Shown here: in pieces, positions 1-10,884 of the stretch
Numbering within the stretch: the first letter of the stretch is position 1
Layout of the letters: every line of letters starts with the position of its first letter
NCBI GenBank assembly: GCA_963210315.1
Contig: OY723272.1
Location: forward strand, 248,001 to 312,000
Origin: Rhynchopus euleeides
Lineage: Eukaryota; Euglenozoa; Diplonemea; Diplonemida; Diplonemidae
Direction of reading: 5' to 3'
Length of the DNA stretch: 64,000 nt
The notes under the pieces: model-generated
What the model was told of the DNA's origin: nothing
The model's database searches: none
Seen by the model: the letters and a program-made list of their open reading frames with translations, nothing else
Position numbers and translations under genes: made by a program

Positions 1-2917
1 CCCCCCGCGGCTCACACTGCCCTCCGCCTGCACCTGCACCTGCCCCAGGGCCTGGCCCCTTCTGGGCGAAGGCGTCACCCGCACCCTGCTGGCGCTGACG
101 TGTTGCTGGTGCTGCTGATGCTGCACATCCACACCACCGCCCGCCGCGATGGGGACCCTGCGGGGCGGTGCGCCTGCCGCCGCGCTGCGCGACAGCAGCC
201 GCGACACCTCGCCGGCAGCCTTCTTCTGCAGGAGGGTCTCCCGCTCCCTGGCAGGCTGTGACTGTGTGCGGGAGGGCGCCACGTTCCGTGCCTCCGCATC
301 AACACCCCCTGCCCCGCCGCCCCGCCTCGGCAGCACGTGGTGCATCGCGGCAGCGCCACTCAGCTGCGTGTTGGTCAGGAAGGTGGAGGCGCTGGGGATT
401 GCCGTTGCGGCGAGCGACAGGATGTCGTCGTCCAAACCCCCGGTGGGATCCGCACGGACCTGGTGGTGCTGCGGCGACGGCGGCAGCGGCTGGCGCACCG
501 CGGCCGCCCCCACGCCGCCACCACCCGCCACGATGCGCGGCACAGACGGCTTCTGCAGCACCTGGGGCAGCGGTGCCTCTGCACGCTGCTCCTCCTTCTT
601 CCTCGCCTCGATGTGGGCCCTGCAGGTGTCGCGCAGCAGCGCGCTCAGATGGTTGTGGGCATCCTCCAGCACGCCGTAGTCCGCCTCCGACCTGCTGGGC
701 ACGTTCGGCAGCACTGTGAGGAAGCCAGCCAGCACCTCCTGCGCCTGGATGGCTGTGATGTGCAGGTAGTCCAGCGCGCGCTCCAGCAGCCCCTTCAGCC
801 TCTTGCAGTCATCCGCATCTCTGCGCAGCGACTTCGCCTCCGCCTCAGTCAGCACGGGGCGTGCCGTGCGCAGCAGGTGATCCATCGCGTCGTACCTCCC
901 CAGAGCCACAGTCTCCTTCAGCGCGTCGCGCTCCTCCGTGACGGCGCGCAGGTCGAGGCGCGTGCCCTTGGCTGCCTGCTGCAGGGTGCCCACCTCCTCC
1001 GCCAGCATGGCGTTGGTGCCGCGGCTCTCGCGCAGCGACTCTGTCAGGGCTTCGATGGAGGCTGCCATCTCCAGCATCCGCCCCTCGCTGATGGCCTGCG
1101 AGTCGTCCAGCGTGCCCTGCTGCTCCGAGAGCTGCGACACCTGGGTGGTCAGCGTGGCGGCGAGGCGGTGCTCCTGCTGATCCTGCTGCTGCTGCTGGTC
1201 TTGCAGCTGTTGCTGTTGCTGCATATATTGCTGCTGCTGGTCTTGCTGCTGCTGCTGCTGCAGACACTGCTGCTGCAGGGCTGCGGTGCGCTGCGCAGCC
1301 TCAGCCAAAGCCTCGGCATGCGCAGCGTCCTTCCGCTCCGCATCCAACCGCATCTCCTGCAGCTGCGCGCTGCGCCCCTCCGCAGCCACGACGAGGTCTT
1401 TGTTGCGCAGCTCCAGGTCAAGGATCTGCCCCGAGATGGTCTTCAGCTCCCCCCGCAGGTCCGCGATGGTCGCCTCTGCAGCCGACGCCTCGTGGCGCGC
1501 CTTCTGCAGCACCGCATCGCTGTTGTCGCACCGCTGCTGCATCTGCTGCAGCGACGCAACCTCCGCCGCATGAGCCGCACACCGCGCCTCCAGGGCAGCC
1601 ACCTCACCCGCCTTCGCCGCAGCAGCATCCGCCTGCTCCTGGCTGGACTCCTCCATGAGTCGCTGCATGTCCTTCATCATCGCCAGGTCTCTGTCCTTCG
1701 CTGTGATGTGATCTGTCGCCTTCTGCATCTGCTCCGCCAGCTGTGTGAACTTGCCCTTCAGCATGTTAATGTGGTCCTCCATGGCTGCCACCTCCTGCCG
1801 CTGCACGGCAGCGTCAGCATCTGCCTGCCGCGTGCATTCGTCGAGCTTCGATTGGAAGGATTCGATGTTCTCCGAGATCTCCTGGCGGTGTGCCTCGTCG
1901 CGCTTCTGCGCAGCAGCAGCCTCCGTCTCCTTCAGAGCCTTGATGGCGGTGAGGCGCTCTGACAGCAGGCGCACCTCCTGGCGCAGCTCGGCGGACTCAG
2001 CCTCTGCACGATGGAGAGCATCCTCCGACGCGGTGTGGTCGCGGCGTGCTTTGTCGAGCTGCTGCAGCAGCTCGTTGCGCGCCCCCTCCGCCTCCCGCAG
2101 CACCCTGTCGCGGTCAACCTCGTGCTGCTGCTGCGCCTTCAGCGTCTGCGACAACTCCTCCTGTGCCGCAGCGATGCCCCTCGTGAACTGCTCCTGCGTC
2201 TCCTTCTCCCGCTGGCGCAGCCCTGCGGCAGAGGCGCGGAGCTCGCTCACCTGATCCTGTGCCTCCTGTGCATCCTGCGAAGCGCGTTCCCGCTGGGAGG
2301 CTGCATGCTGCAGCGACTGCTTGAGGTCTGCAAGGCAAGGGGTGGGGGGGGTGGCGCGGATATTCCCTACACTCATAAAAGGCTGGTGCCCCGAAAAACG
2401 CTTTGAAACACACCTTCCCTCCCCACCCCCACATCCCCTTCCATCAGTCCTACATTGGCATACCCCGGTTCTCGTCCTCCAGGCGCTGCACCCTGCCTGA
2501 CAGCTCGCTGATCTCCCGCATCTTGCCTGCCGCGTCCTGGTCTGCGAAGGTGCGGAACGTCTGGTCGAGGCGCGCGATCTCCCGCGACGTCTCCTGCTCC
2601 CTGTGCTTCAGCAGCTCAGCCACAGAGCTGTAGAACCCCTCCGTGTTGAGCGCTGCCTTCCGCGCCTCCTCCGCACAGAGCCCGGATGTGGCGGACAGCT
2701 GCTGCTGCATCTCGACCATCTTCGTGGTGATCACGGCCTCCCATTTAGCCTCCTGCTGCACCTGCACCTCCTGCACGCGCTCCTGCACCTGCCTCTTGCA
2801 CGCGCGGTGGATCGCCTCCCCTGCAGCCAACACCTTCGTGTCGACCTGCGATAGGCCCTGCGACAGGAGAAACTCCCCCACAGCACTCCCTGGGCAGGGG
2901 CAGTCGTGAACTGACAT
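1..2917 (-). CDS. Long coiled-coil protein, two exons visible, 3' end beyond the window
   Basis: Exon 1 runs 2917-2464 and exon 2 from 2327 to the left edge; joined they give about 927 residues without a stop. I chose the ATG at 2917 (MSVHDCPCPG) because upstream codons in this frame are Pro/His-rich low complexity. From about residue 40 the protein is almost unbroken heptad-like sequence rich in Glu, Gln, Ala, Arg and Lys, with a Gln-rich block (near 1180-1270) and a shift to Pro/Gly/Ala-rich disordered sequence near the window edge. It is probably a structural or cytoskeletal scaffold, of the centrosomal/basal-body or golgin style; I recognise no specific family and no enzymatic domain. The gene stands alone, head to head with nothing. 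The reading frame is certain from codon continuity across the intron; the function is not. Confidence 0.85.
2328..2463 (-). other. Spliceosomal intron (136 bases, GT-AG, phase 1)
   Basis: On the minus strand the intron starts GTATGCCAATG and ends CCTTGCCTTGCAG after a pyrimidine-rich stretch. Removing it joins exon 1 (...LEDENR) to exon 2 (DLKQSLQ...) in one coiled-coil frame. The unspliced frame stops at 2450, six codons into the intron. This is the only intron I can support in the window. Confidence 0.85.
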
Positions 2918-5076
2918 CCTGCAGGGGTGCCTGCGCGCAGGCGCCTGTAGTGGAGGTGCTGGGTGGGTGAGTGGGTGGTGTGGTGTGGTGTACCGTGGTG
3001 TGGGGCCCAAACGCAGGCGATGTCGCAGGAGATGTCGCGGAAGGGGGGGTGGTGGGGGGGGTTGGGGGGAGAGGGTGGGAGCAGGGGTCACATCCCAAGA
3101 GAGTGCGTAGTTTAACTGTTATTAGCCAAACTCGTATAACCAGATCATTTTTTCTTCAGCTCCATTTTTTCCGATGATTATTTGTCGTGGCGGCGGTGTT
3201 GTGTTGACGCTGGGGGCGGGGGAGGGAGGTTGGCGGGGCGGGCCTACCCGTGTCTGTTTTTATTAGTTTTGTGTGTGTTTATGGGACCCTCGCTACCAGG
3301 TGTGACTGAGTGAGAAGAAGTGAGCCACGGGCCCACTTCCCCCCACTGACTGTCGAGCGAGGGTCCCCCTTTGTGTGTTTTTTGTTTTGCTTGCGGAACA
3401 ATGGATCTGCTCCAAAACAGCCACGAGCTGCTCGACATCTCCATCACCCACCCTCCACCACCCCACCCCCTGCCTTTGTTTTGCGCCCGGACTCCACGTT
3501 GGACCGCATAATTTGCTCTCACAAGACTCTCTCGACAACGCCTCCCGCACTGCACAACTCGTGCGGAACTATGCTCAGTTTACACCCAGGGGTATGGAGT
3601 AGTACTGAAGTATTCTCCAGCCGAACTCCTCGTTTCGTTGGTCCCATTAGTTCTCCCTCTCTGAAGATTCGCTCAGTTTAACGGGAGGCCTTCGCTCCGA
3701 AAAAGGGAGCCGTGCTGCGCCACACAGGGGAAAGGCGGCACAGTCAGGCACACAGTGGCACAGTCCAAGGCGAAGGCCCCCAACAGTTTATACCTTGGCA
3801 ACCTCTGGGGTGATTGGATGATTTTGCTTGAGAAATATCCGAACCTCCCAAGCATGCTGCTGTGTCTGCAGTCTGTGCTTGGGAGTAGGTCACTACACAC
3901 GACAGGCACTCACATTCCCGCCTCCCGCCCCCCACAGAGCGTGGCGCACAGCCGGCCCGTTCAATGCGGCTCCCACACACCTGCACCGAGCTGAAAGGGG
4001 CTTGGAGTTAGAAAGGGCAGGGGCAGAAAAACCACATAAAAAAACTGGAGCCGGCGTGTATCAACCTGTGTCAGCATGTGTCAGCGTGTCTCCTTTGTTG
4101 TGAGGTGGCTCAGTTTCAATCACTCCCCACTGAAGGCCACCTCTGGTGTTTATTTGCAAGGCTAGTTACCGGAGTCAGGGGTAATGGGGCTAGGGGATAC
4201 TGTGCAGACATATGCGTGCTGGCAACACATGTCTGCAACAGGGGGAGGCAGACGAGGCCAGAGGGCGCGAGGGGCGCACACCACTGTGCCTGGGGGGAGG
4301 GGGAGGGGGGGGGGGGGTGGGGGGTCAGGCGATTTTTCGGGGAGTAAAAACGGGTGAAAAAAGCACGTCCCCGCCACCATCACCACTCCCGCCACTCATA
4401 ATACAGGCAGGCCAGGATCAGTGGGAAGCGAGGCTCGGCAAGCGATGCAGGTGGGGTGGCGGAGGGGCTGGGGGTCCAAAGGCATGAGCTGTGTCCACCC
4501 ATGTTGATGATGTGCACCACGTGCCCAACCCCCCTCCCCACCCTTTCCCGCAACGCGCAGTGGCCTGCGCAGCCCACTTTGAGTCACCAAAACCTTTCTC
4601 TGGTGGGTGAGAGGCGCTGAGAGAGGCGACCAGGCGCTCTGCAGCCCTGCTTTGTTCCCCCCCCCCCCCCCCCGACCCGCCTTCCCCACGCTCGGCACGC
4701 GGTGGTGGTGGTCGCCTGTGTTGATGTGTTTCTCAAAAGCAACAAAGAAAATAACGGCAACAAAGAGCGGGGGGGGGGCGGGGGAGAGAGGGGGTTGTGG
4801 GGCGAAGGGAAGAAAGGGAGAAGGGGGGAAGGGAAAATGGGGTGGATGGGTGGGGGGAAGGGAGCGATGAATGGATGGTGGGATTGAAGAGGGGGGGAGG
4901 GGGGGGGGGTTTCCCCTTTGCTCTCCCACTCCTGCCGAGGAATCGCGATGCCAAAAAAAAGGGGGGGGGGGAGCATTGGCTTTGTGTTGAGCTATTTGTT
5001 TGTACGAACGGTGCCTGCTAGGGCATGTGTGCAGGATGTCTAACGCTGCCACGATTCGTTTGTTTTTTTTGTTTAG
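2918..5076. other. Gene-free stretch, low complexity
   Basis: About 2.1 kb without a credible gene. It holds long G or C runs (near 4295-4320, 4660-4675, 4885-4910 and 4957-4970), GA-rich sequence near 4780-4880, and short ORFs with no domain features or codon bias. The first few hundred bases probably contain the promoter of the coiled-coil gene, but I see no defined element. Confidence 0.5.
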
Positions 5077-5149
5077 ATGGGGCGCCTGAGAACCCCCTTC
5101 TGCCAGAAAGTTTATCAGAAGTTTAACAACGCTGTTTCAGGCGCCCCAT
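5077..5149. repeat. 73-base inverted-repeat mini-element
   Basis: Perfect 13-base arms, ATGGGGCGCCTGA at 5077-5089 and TCAGGCGCCCCAT at 5137-5149, flank about 47 bases. It could be a miniature MITE or a transcribed hairpin. No clear target duplication is visible. Confidence 0.6.
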
Positions 5150-5175
5150 TATAGAAAAACACACGTTGTTCTACC

Positions 5176-5343
5176 AAAAAGTCACACCCACCGGTATCCG
5201 CCTCTCTTTTGTTGATGTATTGGCGCTCCTTACAATTTCAGGGTTTTTGTGTAGGACCAACACACAAACCCTGAAATGATAATCACACCCTGAGCCTGTG
5301 GTGATGTGACTTTCTGCCGACACGACGTGTGCGGGGGTAAAAG
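5176..5343 (+). repeat. Structured A-tailed short repeat, divergent copy
   Basis: The closing stem pairs AAAGTCACA (from 5178) with TGTGACTTT (ending 5313), followed by CACC/GGTG. A small 3' hairpin (GACACGACGTGTG) and GGGGGTAAAAG follow. This matches the plan of the copies at 7493, 27178, 34142 and 46748, though the middle differs: here it holds a long hairpin pairing TTTCAGGG with CCCTGAAA. Confidence 0.5.
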
Positions 5344-5422
5344 AATACTCGTTCTGCCCCGAATCTATCGGGTTTGCGTTGCAGAGGCTGGGAGGGGGGC
5401 TGAGCGGAGGGGGGGGGGGGGG

Positions 5423-6759
5423 TAGGGGACCAGATGTACTTGAAAAATTTGTAATAAAATTTTTTCCGACCCCAAACAAGGGTTATTGGCACCTAAAATG
5501 GGTGTACCCGCCTCAAAAATACGTCTGGGGACCCAATGAAACCGGTTTTTCACACTTAGTCGCCCATTTTCGGCCCGAATTTTTGAAAAATCGGTGAAAA
5601 AAGGGGGTTTCGCCCATTATGGGCAAAATCCCGATTTTCATGAAAAAATGACAAAATCGGGGCAACTAGACCCCATTTTGGGTGGTTTTCGGGTGAAAAA
5701 CGTACCCTAGACATCCCTGGGGTACATTGTATACCGTCCAGGGCCTCTAGGACCAGTAGAATCACGTGAAAATGTGTTTTTTTACCCAAAAAAAGGACCC
5801 TGCAACCACCCTGCACACACCCTGCACACATCCTGCAACCATGTTGCAGGCACACTATAACCCAATAACCACCCAGAAACCACTGAGCCTGCCCTATAAG
5901 GGGTGTATGGGCCTGTCGGAACAGGTTTTCTACACCGAGTTGCCCAAATTCGGTCCGAGAATTTGAAAAAACTGTGAAGAACGGGGAATTTGCCCGTGTG
6001 TGGTAAAAGTCCTAATTTTTATGAAAAAATGACAAAATCGGGGCGACTAGACCCCATTTTGGGTGGTTTTCGGGTGAAAAACGTACCCTAGGCATCCCTG
6101 GGGTACATTGTATACCATCCAGGGCCTCTAGGACCAGTAGAAGTGTGTGAAAATGCGTTTTTTAACCCAAAAAAAGGACCCTGCAACGATGTTGGAGGAC
6201 CCTGCACACATCCTGCAGCCATGTTGTAGACACCCTGCAACCCTATAACCACCCAGAAACCACTGGGAATGCCCTAAAAGGGGTGTATGGGCCTGTCGGA
6301 ACAGGTTTTCTCCACCGAATTGCCCAAATTCGGTCCGATATTTTGAAAAAACTGTGAAAAATGGGGGTTTCGCCCATGTGGGGTAAATGTCCCAATTTTA
6401 CGAAAAAAATGATAAAATTTGGGCGACTAGACCCCATGTTGGGTGGTTTTCGGGTGAAAAATGTACCCTAGGCATCCCTGGGGCACATTGTATACCATCC
6501 AGGGCCTCTAGGACCAGTAGAAGTGCGTTAAAATGCACATTTTTACCCAAAAATGACCCTGCAACCACCTTGCACAGGACTCACCCCAGAAAAGCGAAAA
6601 AAATGCCAAAAAATGGCCAAAAATGAGGGTTGGTGGGCCCAAAAGTGGGTAAAAACCACCGGAAATTCATATCCGGAGTGGGTTTGGGGGTGGGTTGGCA
6701 CTGTTGACCTCCAGACCTGGATATTTCAAAAAAATTACAGTTTTTCTCAAGGACATCTG
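5423..6759 (+). mobile_element. TIR-bounded element filled with ~380-base tandem repeats (copy 1)
   Basis: The left end reads CAGATGTACTTGAAAAA and the right end, reverse complemented, CAGATGTCCTTGAGAAA, giving short terminal inverted repeats. Between them about three units recur at a spacing of 379-380 bases. A marker such as GGGTGGTTTTCGGGTGAAAA recurs at about 5680, 6059 and 6439. The same element lies in opposite orientation at 48591-52622. There is no coding sequence, so it is non-autonomous. A long G run sits just outside the left end. Confidence 0.7.
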
Positions 6760-6784
6760 CACGACGCGCTGGCAGAAATCTCCT

Positions 6785-7090
6785 GAACCGGTTTGAAAAC
6801 AGTAACCGGTTCCTTGGGAACCGGTTTGGGAACCGGTTGAAATCACAACGGCAAACCGGTTACTGACAAATCCGAACCGGTTGAGGACAGGTTCAGAACC
6901 GGCTGGGACCGGTTCTGAAACTGGCAAAAACCGGTTCGTGAACCGGTTTGCAGGAACCGGTTTCAGAACCGGTTCGAGAACCGGTTCACGAACCGGTTCC
7001 GGAACCGGTTCGTGAACCGGTTTCAGAACCGGTTCTCGAACCGGTTCTGGAACCGGTTCCGGAACCGGTTCCAGAACCGGTTCCCCCAGT
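6785..7090. repeat. AACCGGTT palindromic minisatellite, block 1
   Basis: About 12-base units of the form GAACCGGTTCNN recur with variable linkers. Each unit contains the self-complementary core AACCGGTT. Translations such as EPVREPVLEPV on the minus strand are by-products of the repeat. Confidence 0.85.
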
Positions 7091-7271
7091 CCTGACCGGA
7101 TTTCTATAGGGGGACCCTTTCGATTTTTTTTTCGGGGGGGTAAATTGAACGTTTTTGGCCATTTGAAGCCACTGCGACCATTCCCGGGCCTCGGAAATCA
7201 GATTCTTGCCCCTCAAATGCGGTACCGGTCCGGACGAAAATCCGGACCGGAACCGCAGGTACCGCATGCAG
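7081..7271. repeat. Segmental repeat, uninterrupted copy
   Basis: A stretch containing CCTGACCGGATTTCTATAGG followed by a T run, a G run and about 130 bases up to CCGCATGCAG. It recurs at 7439-7809, where a 179-base structured repeat splits it within the T/G run. It therefore represents the empty site. Confidence 0.8.
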
Positions 7272-7279
7272 AAACTGGC

Positions 7280-7440
7280 AGAAACCGGTTCGCGAACCGG
7301 TAGAACCGGTTTGCCCAGAACCGGTTCCCGAACCGGTTCGGGAACCGGTTCTAGAACCGGTTTGTGAACCGGTTCCAGAACCGGTTCACGAACCGGTTCG
7401 TGAACCGGTTCTGGAACCGGTTCACAAACCGGTTCACGCA
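7280..7440. repeat. AACCGGTT palindromic minisatellite, block 2
   Basis: Same 12-base palindromic unit as at 6785-7090, about 12 copies, immediately before the second copy of the segmental repeat. Confidence 0.85.
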
Positions 7441-7492
7441 GTCCTGACTGGATTTCTATAGGGGGACCCTTTCGAATTTTTTTTAAGCACAC

Positions 7493-7671
7493 TCGTGTGA
7501 GCGGAAAGCGCCCCACCACAGCTGCAACCAAACGTGCTCTATACACTAACCCCACCCTTCATCAGGCTCAGGGTGTGATCAGTTCAGGGTTTTGTGTGTA
7601 GAAGCGTCAACGCAACAAACAAAAGGAAATTCATCAGAGCGGTTGTAGCTGTGAAGTGATAGGGCGCTTTC
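7493..7671 (-). repeat. Structured A-tailed short repeat, inserted copy
   Basis: On the minus strand the closing stem pairs AAAGCGCCC with GGGCGCTTT and CAGCTACAACC with GGTTGCAGCTG. It contains GCGTTGACGC and GAGCACGTTTGG, then a 3' hairpin CACACGAGTGTG and an A run. By eye it is identical throughout to the plus-strand copy at 46748-46936. It interrupts a segmental repeat whose intact version lies at 7081-7271. It is SINE-like, but no Pol III boxes are clear. Confidence 0.8.
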
Positions 7672-8263
7672 CGGGGGGTAAATTGAACGTTTTTGGCCAT
7701 TTGAAGCCACTGCGACCATTCCCGGGCCTCGGAAATCAGATTCTTGCCCCTCAAATGCGGTACCGGTCCGGACGAAAATCCGGACCGGAACCGCAGGTAC
7801 CGCATGCAGCCGCCCCAGCGCCGCCCTCCCCACCCCCCTCCCCAGCCTGTCCCAGAAGAGGTCGCTTTTCCCATTGGTGCCTGCCTATGTATTGCCTCTG
7901 TTGTGCCTGCGCCTGTGCCTCCCTGCCCTGTATTTTTTTACCCTCACGGGTATCACGATACAGGGCAGTCCACCCCCTCCCCCCAAAAATCGTTCGCATC
8001 ATCTTGGCGCCCATTCCTTCCACTTTCTGAATGTGTTTGGTATTTCCGAACGGAATTTTCCAGCGTCAAGACTGATACCTCGCCGTTTTAGAGTCAGTCA
8101 CTTCTACCGCCGCTGCGATTTGCGATACGGTAGTTGTGCAGAAATGCTAACATTTAATTTGCTCTGTGGAACCTGGACTGCACCTTCTGGGCTGTGAGTC
8201 TGTAGATAGTTGGACAGTTGCGGAACCCATCCTTTGTGTGCCTCCGACTTGAGGAGCTGTCGA

Positions 8264-8532
8264 CTTCAGAACCAAGGTTCAGAACGAAGATGACGACCTG
8301 CTGTGAGCTGCAAACCTTCTTGACACACCTACCGTACCTGCATTACACTCGTGGTAATTCCATACCCCTGGAAACAGGAGACCACCGTCTGTTCACAGAT
8401 GGTCTTGAGCGTGGTAGCCATCTTTGCTATGGAGTCACGATTAAGTCTTTGTGGTCACGTGGGCCCATGAGCAGCGGATACACTTGGAGTGGAGGGAGGG
8501 GGTGCGGTTCTGGAAAAGCGGGTCTGAATCTG
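8264..8532. repeat. Diverged direct repeat, copy A
   Basis: Shares blocks such as CTGCTGTGAGCTGCA, TGACACACCT, GGTAGCCATCTTTGCTATGG and CCCATGAGCAGCGGATACA, in the same order, with 9281-9552. The frame is not conserved between copies, so this is an old non-coding or decayed repeat. Confidence 0.65.
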
Positions 8533-9280
8533 GTCAAGGACGACTGAGGGCTTCAGTTCGAGTTTAATGTGGGTCCAAGGGTACACAGGAGATCACTGCT
8601 TGCATATTCAACCTGCTTGTCATCCTCTGGTTACTGTTCAACGGCTCGAACTCCTCGACTTTCCTTGGCTGACTGAAATGAAACAATACGTATGCTGCTA
8701 TTGTGTTGTTCCCCTGACAGAGGAACACAAGGGAAGGGTACTGCAGCTGTCCACGAAGTGGCTCGACGTAGCCACCTCACGCTGCCTAGAGGGTCGGTTC
8801 AGGTTGAAGCAGAGCAATTAAGTGTTAGGGGGATGCCTTTGGTCAAGGCCTTTTCTAAAAAAAATTGACCCACGGCGCCTGTGTTGTAGCTCGGTCTACG
8901 CCAGGTTCCACACCCCGTCATCGCAAAACGTACACATACACAGAGGCAGGCCTCTGTGGTACGGGAGCATGATGGGAGGAAATTTTGCCTTTTGGTCAAA
9001 AAGGCGCCTTTTTAGAATAAATTGACCCGCAGGGTGGCTGAGTCTTATCAGACAGGCCGACCTATGTTGATCAATGGAACCACACAACCTGTTCAACCTG
9101 CAAACCACCCGGGGTGGCGGCTGAGTCCTCACCCCTGCCGTAGCATGCATGAGATAAGCCGACGTCGACCTCCGCTCCGGTCTCTCAACAACGGTCGTCA
9201 CCAGTTGAACCGCGTCTGGGAAAGCCTGATCTTTGGATCTGGCCTCCCTGTTGTCACTGTGATTCGAAGAACTGTGGGGT

Positions 9281-9552
9281 TCAGAACCAAGGATGAGGAA
9301 CTGCTGTGAGCTGCACACTCTCTTGACACACCTGCACGTATCTGCGTTACACTCGTGGGAAACCCGAACCCTGTATTTATACAGGAGACTTCCATCTGGG
9401 ACAGTTTCTGTTCCAGATGAGCTTTGACAGTGGTAGCCATCTTTGCTATGGAGCCATCGTCATTGCTATCGTCGTCACTCGGACCCATGAGCAGCGGATA
9501 CAATTGGTGTGGAAGGAGAGGGTGCGGTTCTGGATCAGTAGGTCTGAATCTG
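9281..9552. repeat. Diverged direct repeat, copy B
   Basis: Second copy of the 8264-8532 unit, about 1,018 bases downstream, with the same ordered blocks but many substitutions and small indels. Confidence 0.65.
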
Positions 9553-9599
9553 ACACTGGGACTGAAACCCATAGGTCTGAGATGACGTGCGGGTCAGGT

Positions 9600-9790
9600 C
9601 CGTATACCGGTCCACCGACCGGTACACGGCCAACCGGTCGGGACCCACTTTGCCCGGTTCGCAAATGTCGGTTCTGGAACCGGTTCGGGCGGAACCGGTT
9701 CACCGGCGGAACCGGTTTACCGGTGAACCGGTTCGTCCGAACCGGTTCGCCGGTGAACCGGTTCCGCCGAACCGGTTCCAGAACCGGTTC
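9600..9790. repeat. AACCGGTT palindromic minisatellite, block 3
   Basis: Units of the GAACCGGTTC type with CGCCGGTGAACCGGTT variants. Palindromic, as in the blocks at 6785 and 7280. Confidence 0.8.
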
Positions 9791-10884
9791 AGCCCGTGCC
9801 AGCGCGTCGTGTGGGGGCCTAGGGGGGGGGGGGCAAACAAAAAAATAGGGCAACAGCCCTTGCTGCGGAGGTTGTCTGGATTGTCTGGGTTGCACAAACA
9901 AACACATTACGTACCGCCGACTCCTTTTTTCTTGCGTGCCACGAAGCGCCACCCAACCCTCTCCCGGTATCTGTCCCCGCATCTCTTTTGAAACTGGCAG
10001 AGGTGTGTGCTGCTGCTGTGAAAGCCGCATGTTATATTTTTTTTTGCACCCCCCAGCTGCAACCTCCCCCTCTGCCAAATCATAGTTTTCCCTTCACCTT
10101 CACCGCGTTTGACGCTTTCAACACACAACAAGACGCCCCGACCCCCCCAACCCCCTCTTAGAAACCTTAGTAACTTCCAATCTCTTGGACGGGGCTCAAA
10201 ACCCCTGTCCACCACCCATCCACCCCTTCCTCCTTGGGAATAGCTAGCCGGGCCATCACTTCCTCCTTCCACAGGCCGCAGGGCGCATCAGCGTCGGGCG
10301 GCTGTATCATGCATTCTGTATGGGAGGACACCGTGCCTGACTCGCTTGCGTTCTCACAGCAGGTCGCACAAAGTGGGGATACCCATCACTGTGTGTGTCG
10401 GCACGGTCCCAGCCCCCCCTCTCTCTCTCTCTGACCCCTGGGACAAGTCTACACCAAATCTACTACCAATTGAAAGAGGAGAAGGATGCGTATCATAAAG
10501 GAGCTGATGTGCCGGAGGATTGGTTTTGCTTTGTACACAAGAGCCACATCACCATTCAGCAGCAACCGGTCTCAGCCCGTAGTTTGTTTGTTGGTGCCTC
10601 TGCGCCGTGAGCCAGACGAAGGGTGGGGATGGTTGTCTCGGGCGAGGTTCGGATGCTTGCTGTGGTGACGTGACTTCCTGCTCGAATCAAAATACGCACC
10701 TCTTCGGCACGTAGGGAGGGCTTCTCTCACAACACGGCAGCGAGGAAAGCATCCTGCACAGGGGTGGGGAGCAACGGCAAAGGGCAGCGCGCGTGTGGCG
10801 AAAGATATGCAGGTGATGCTGTCCAGTGGCGGGGAGGGGGGGGGGGGGCTGCTTGCCACATCGGGTTGGGAGGGGGGAGGTGGC

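Larger units (their letters stand above)
7811..10884. other. Gene-free stretch between minisatellite region and first transporter
   Basis: No ORF with domain features. It contains a diverged pair of direct repeats (8264-8532 and 9281-9552), a third AACCGGTT block (about 9600-9790) and G/C runs. The 3' end of the first transporter gene lies at its right edge; I see no defined polyadenylation signal. Confidence 0.5.

Noticed and set aside
337..1962. 541-residue Leu/Arg-rich ORF on the plus strand
   Set aside because: Antisense shadow of the spliced coiled-coil gene, which explains the composition better and has a matching intron.
6986..7555. Repetitive protein with EPVREPVLEPV units
   Set aside because: It is a direct translation of the AACCGGTT minisatellite and continues into non-coding repeats; the other strand gives an equally long product.
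10180..10215. GGGGTTTTGAGCCCC on the minus strand as a tRNA
   Set aside because: The loop lacks the T-loop C and no acceptor or D arm can be built upstream; at best a decayed SINE remnant.
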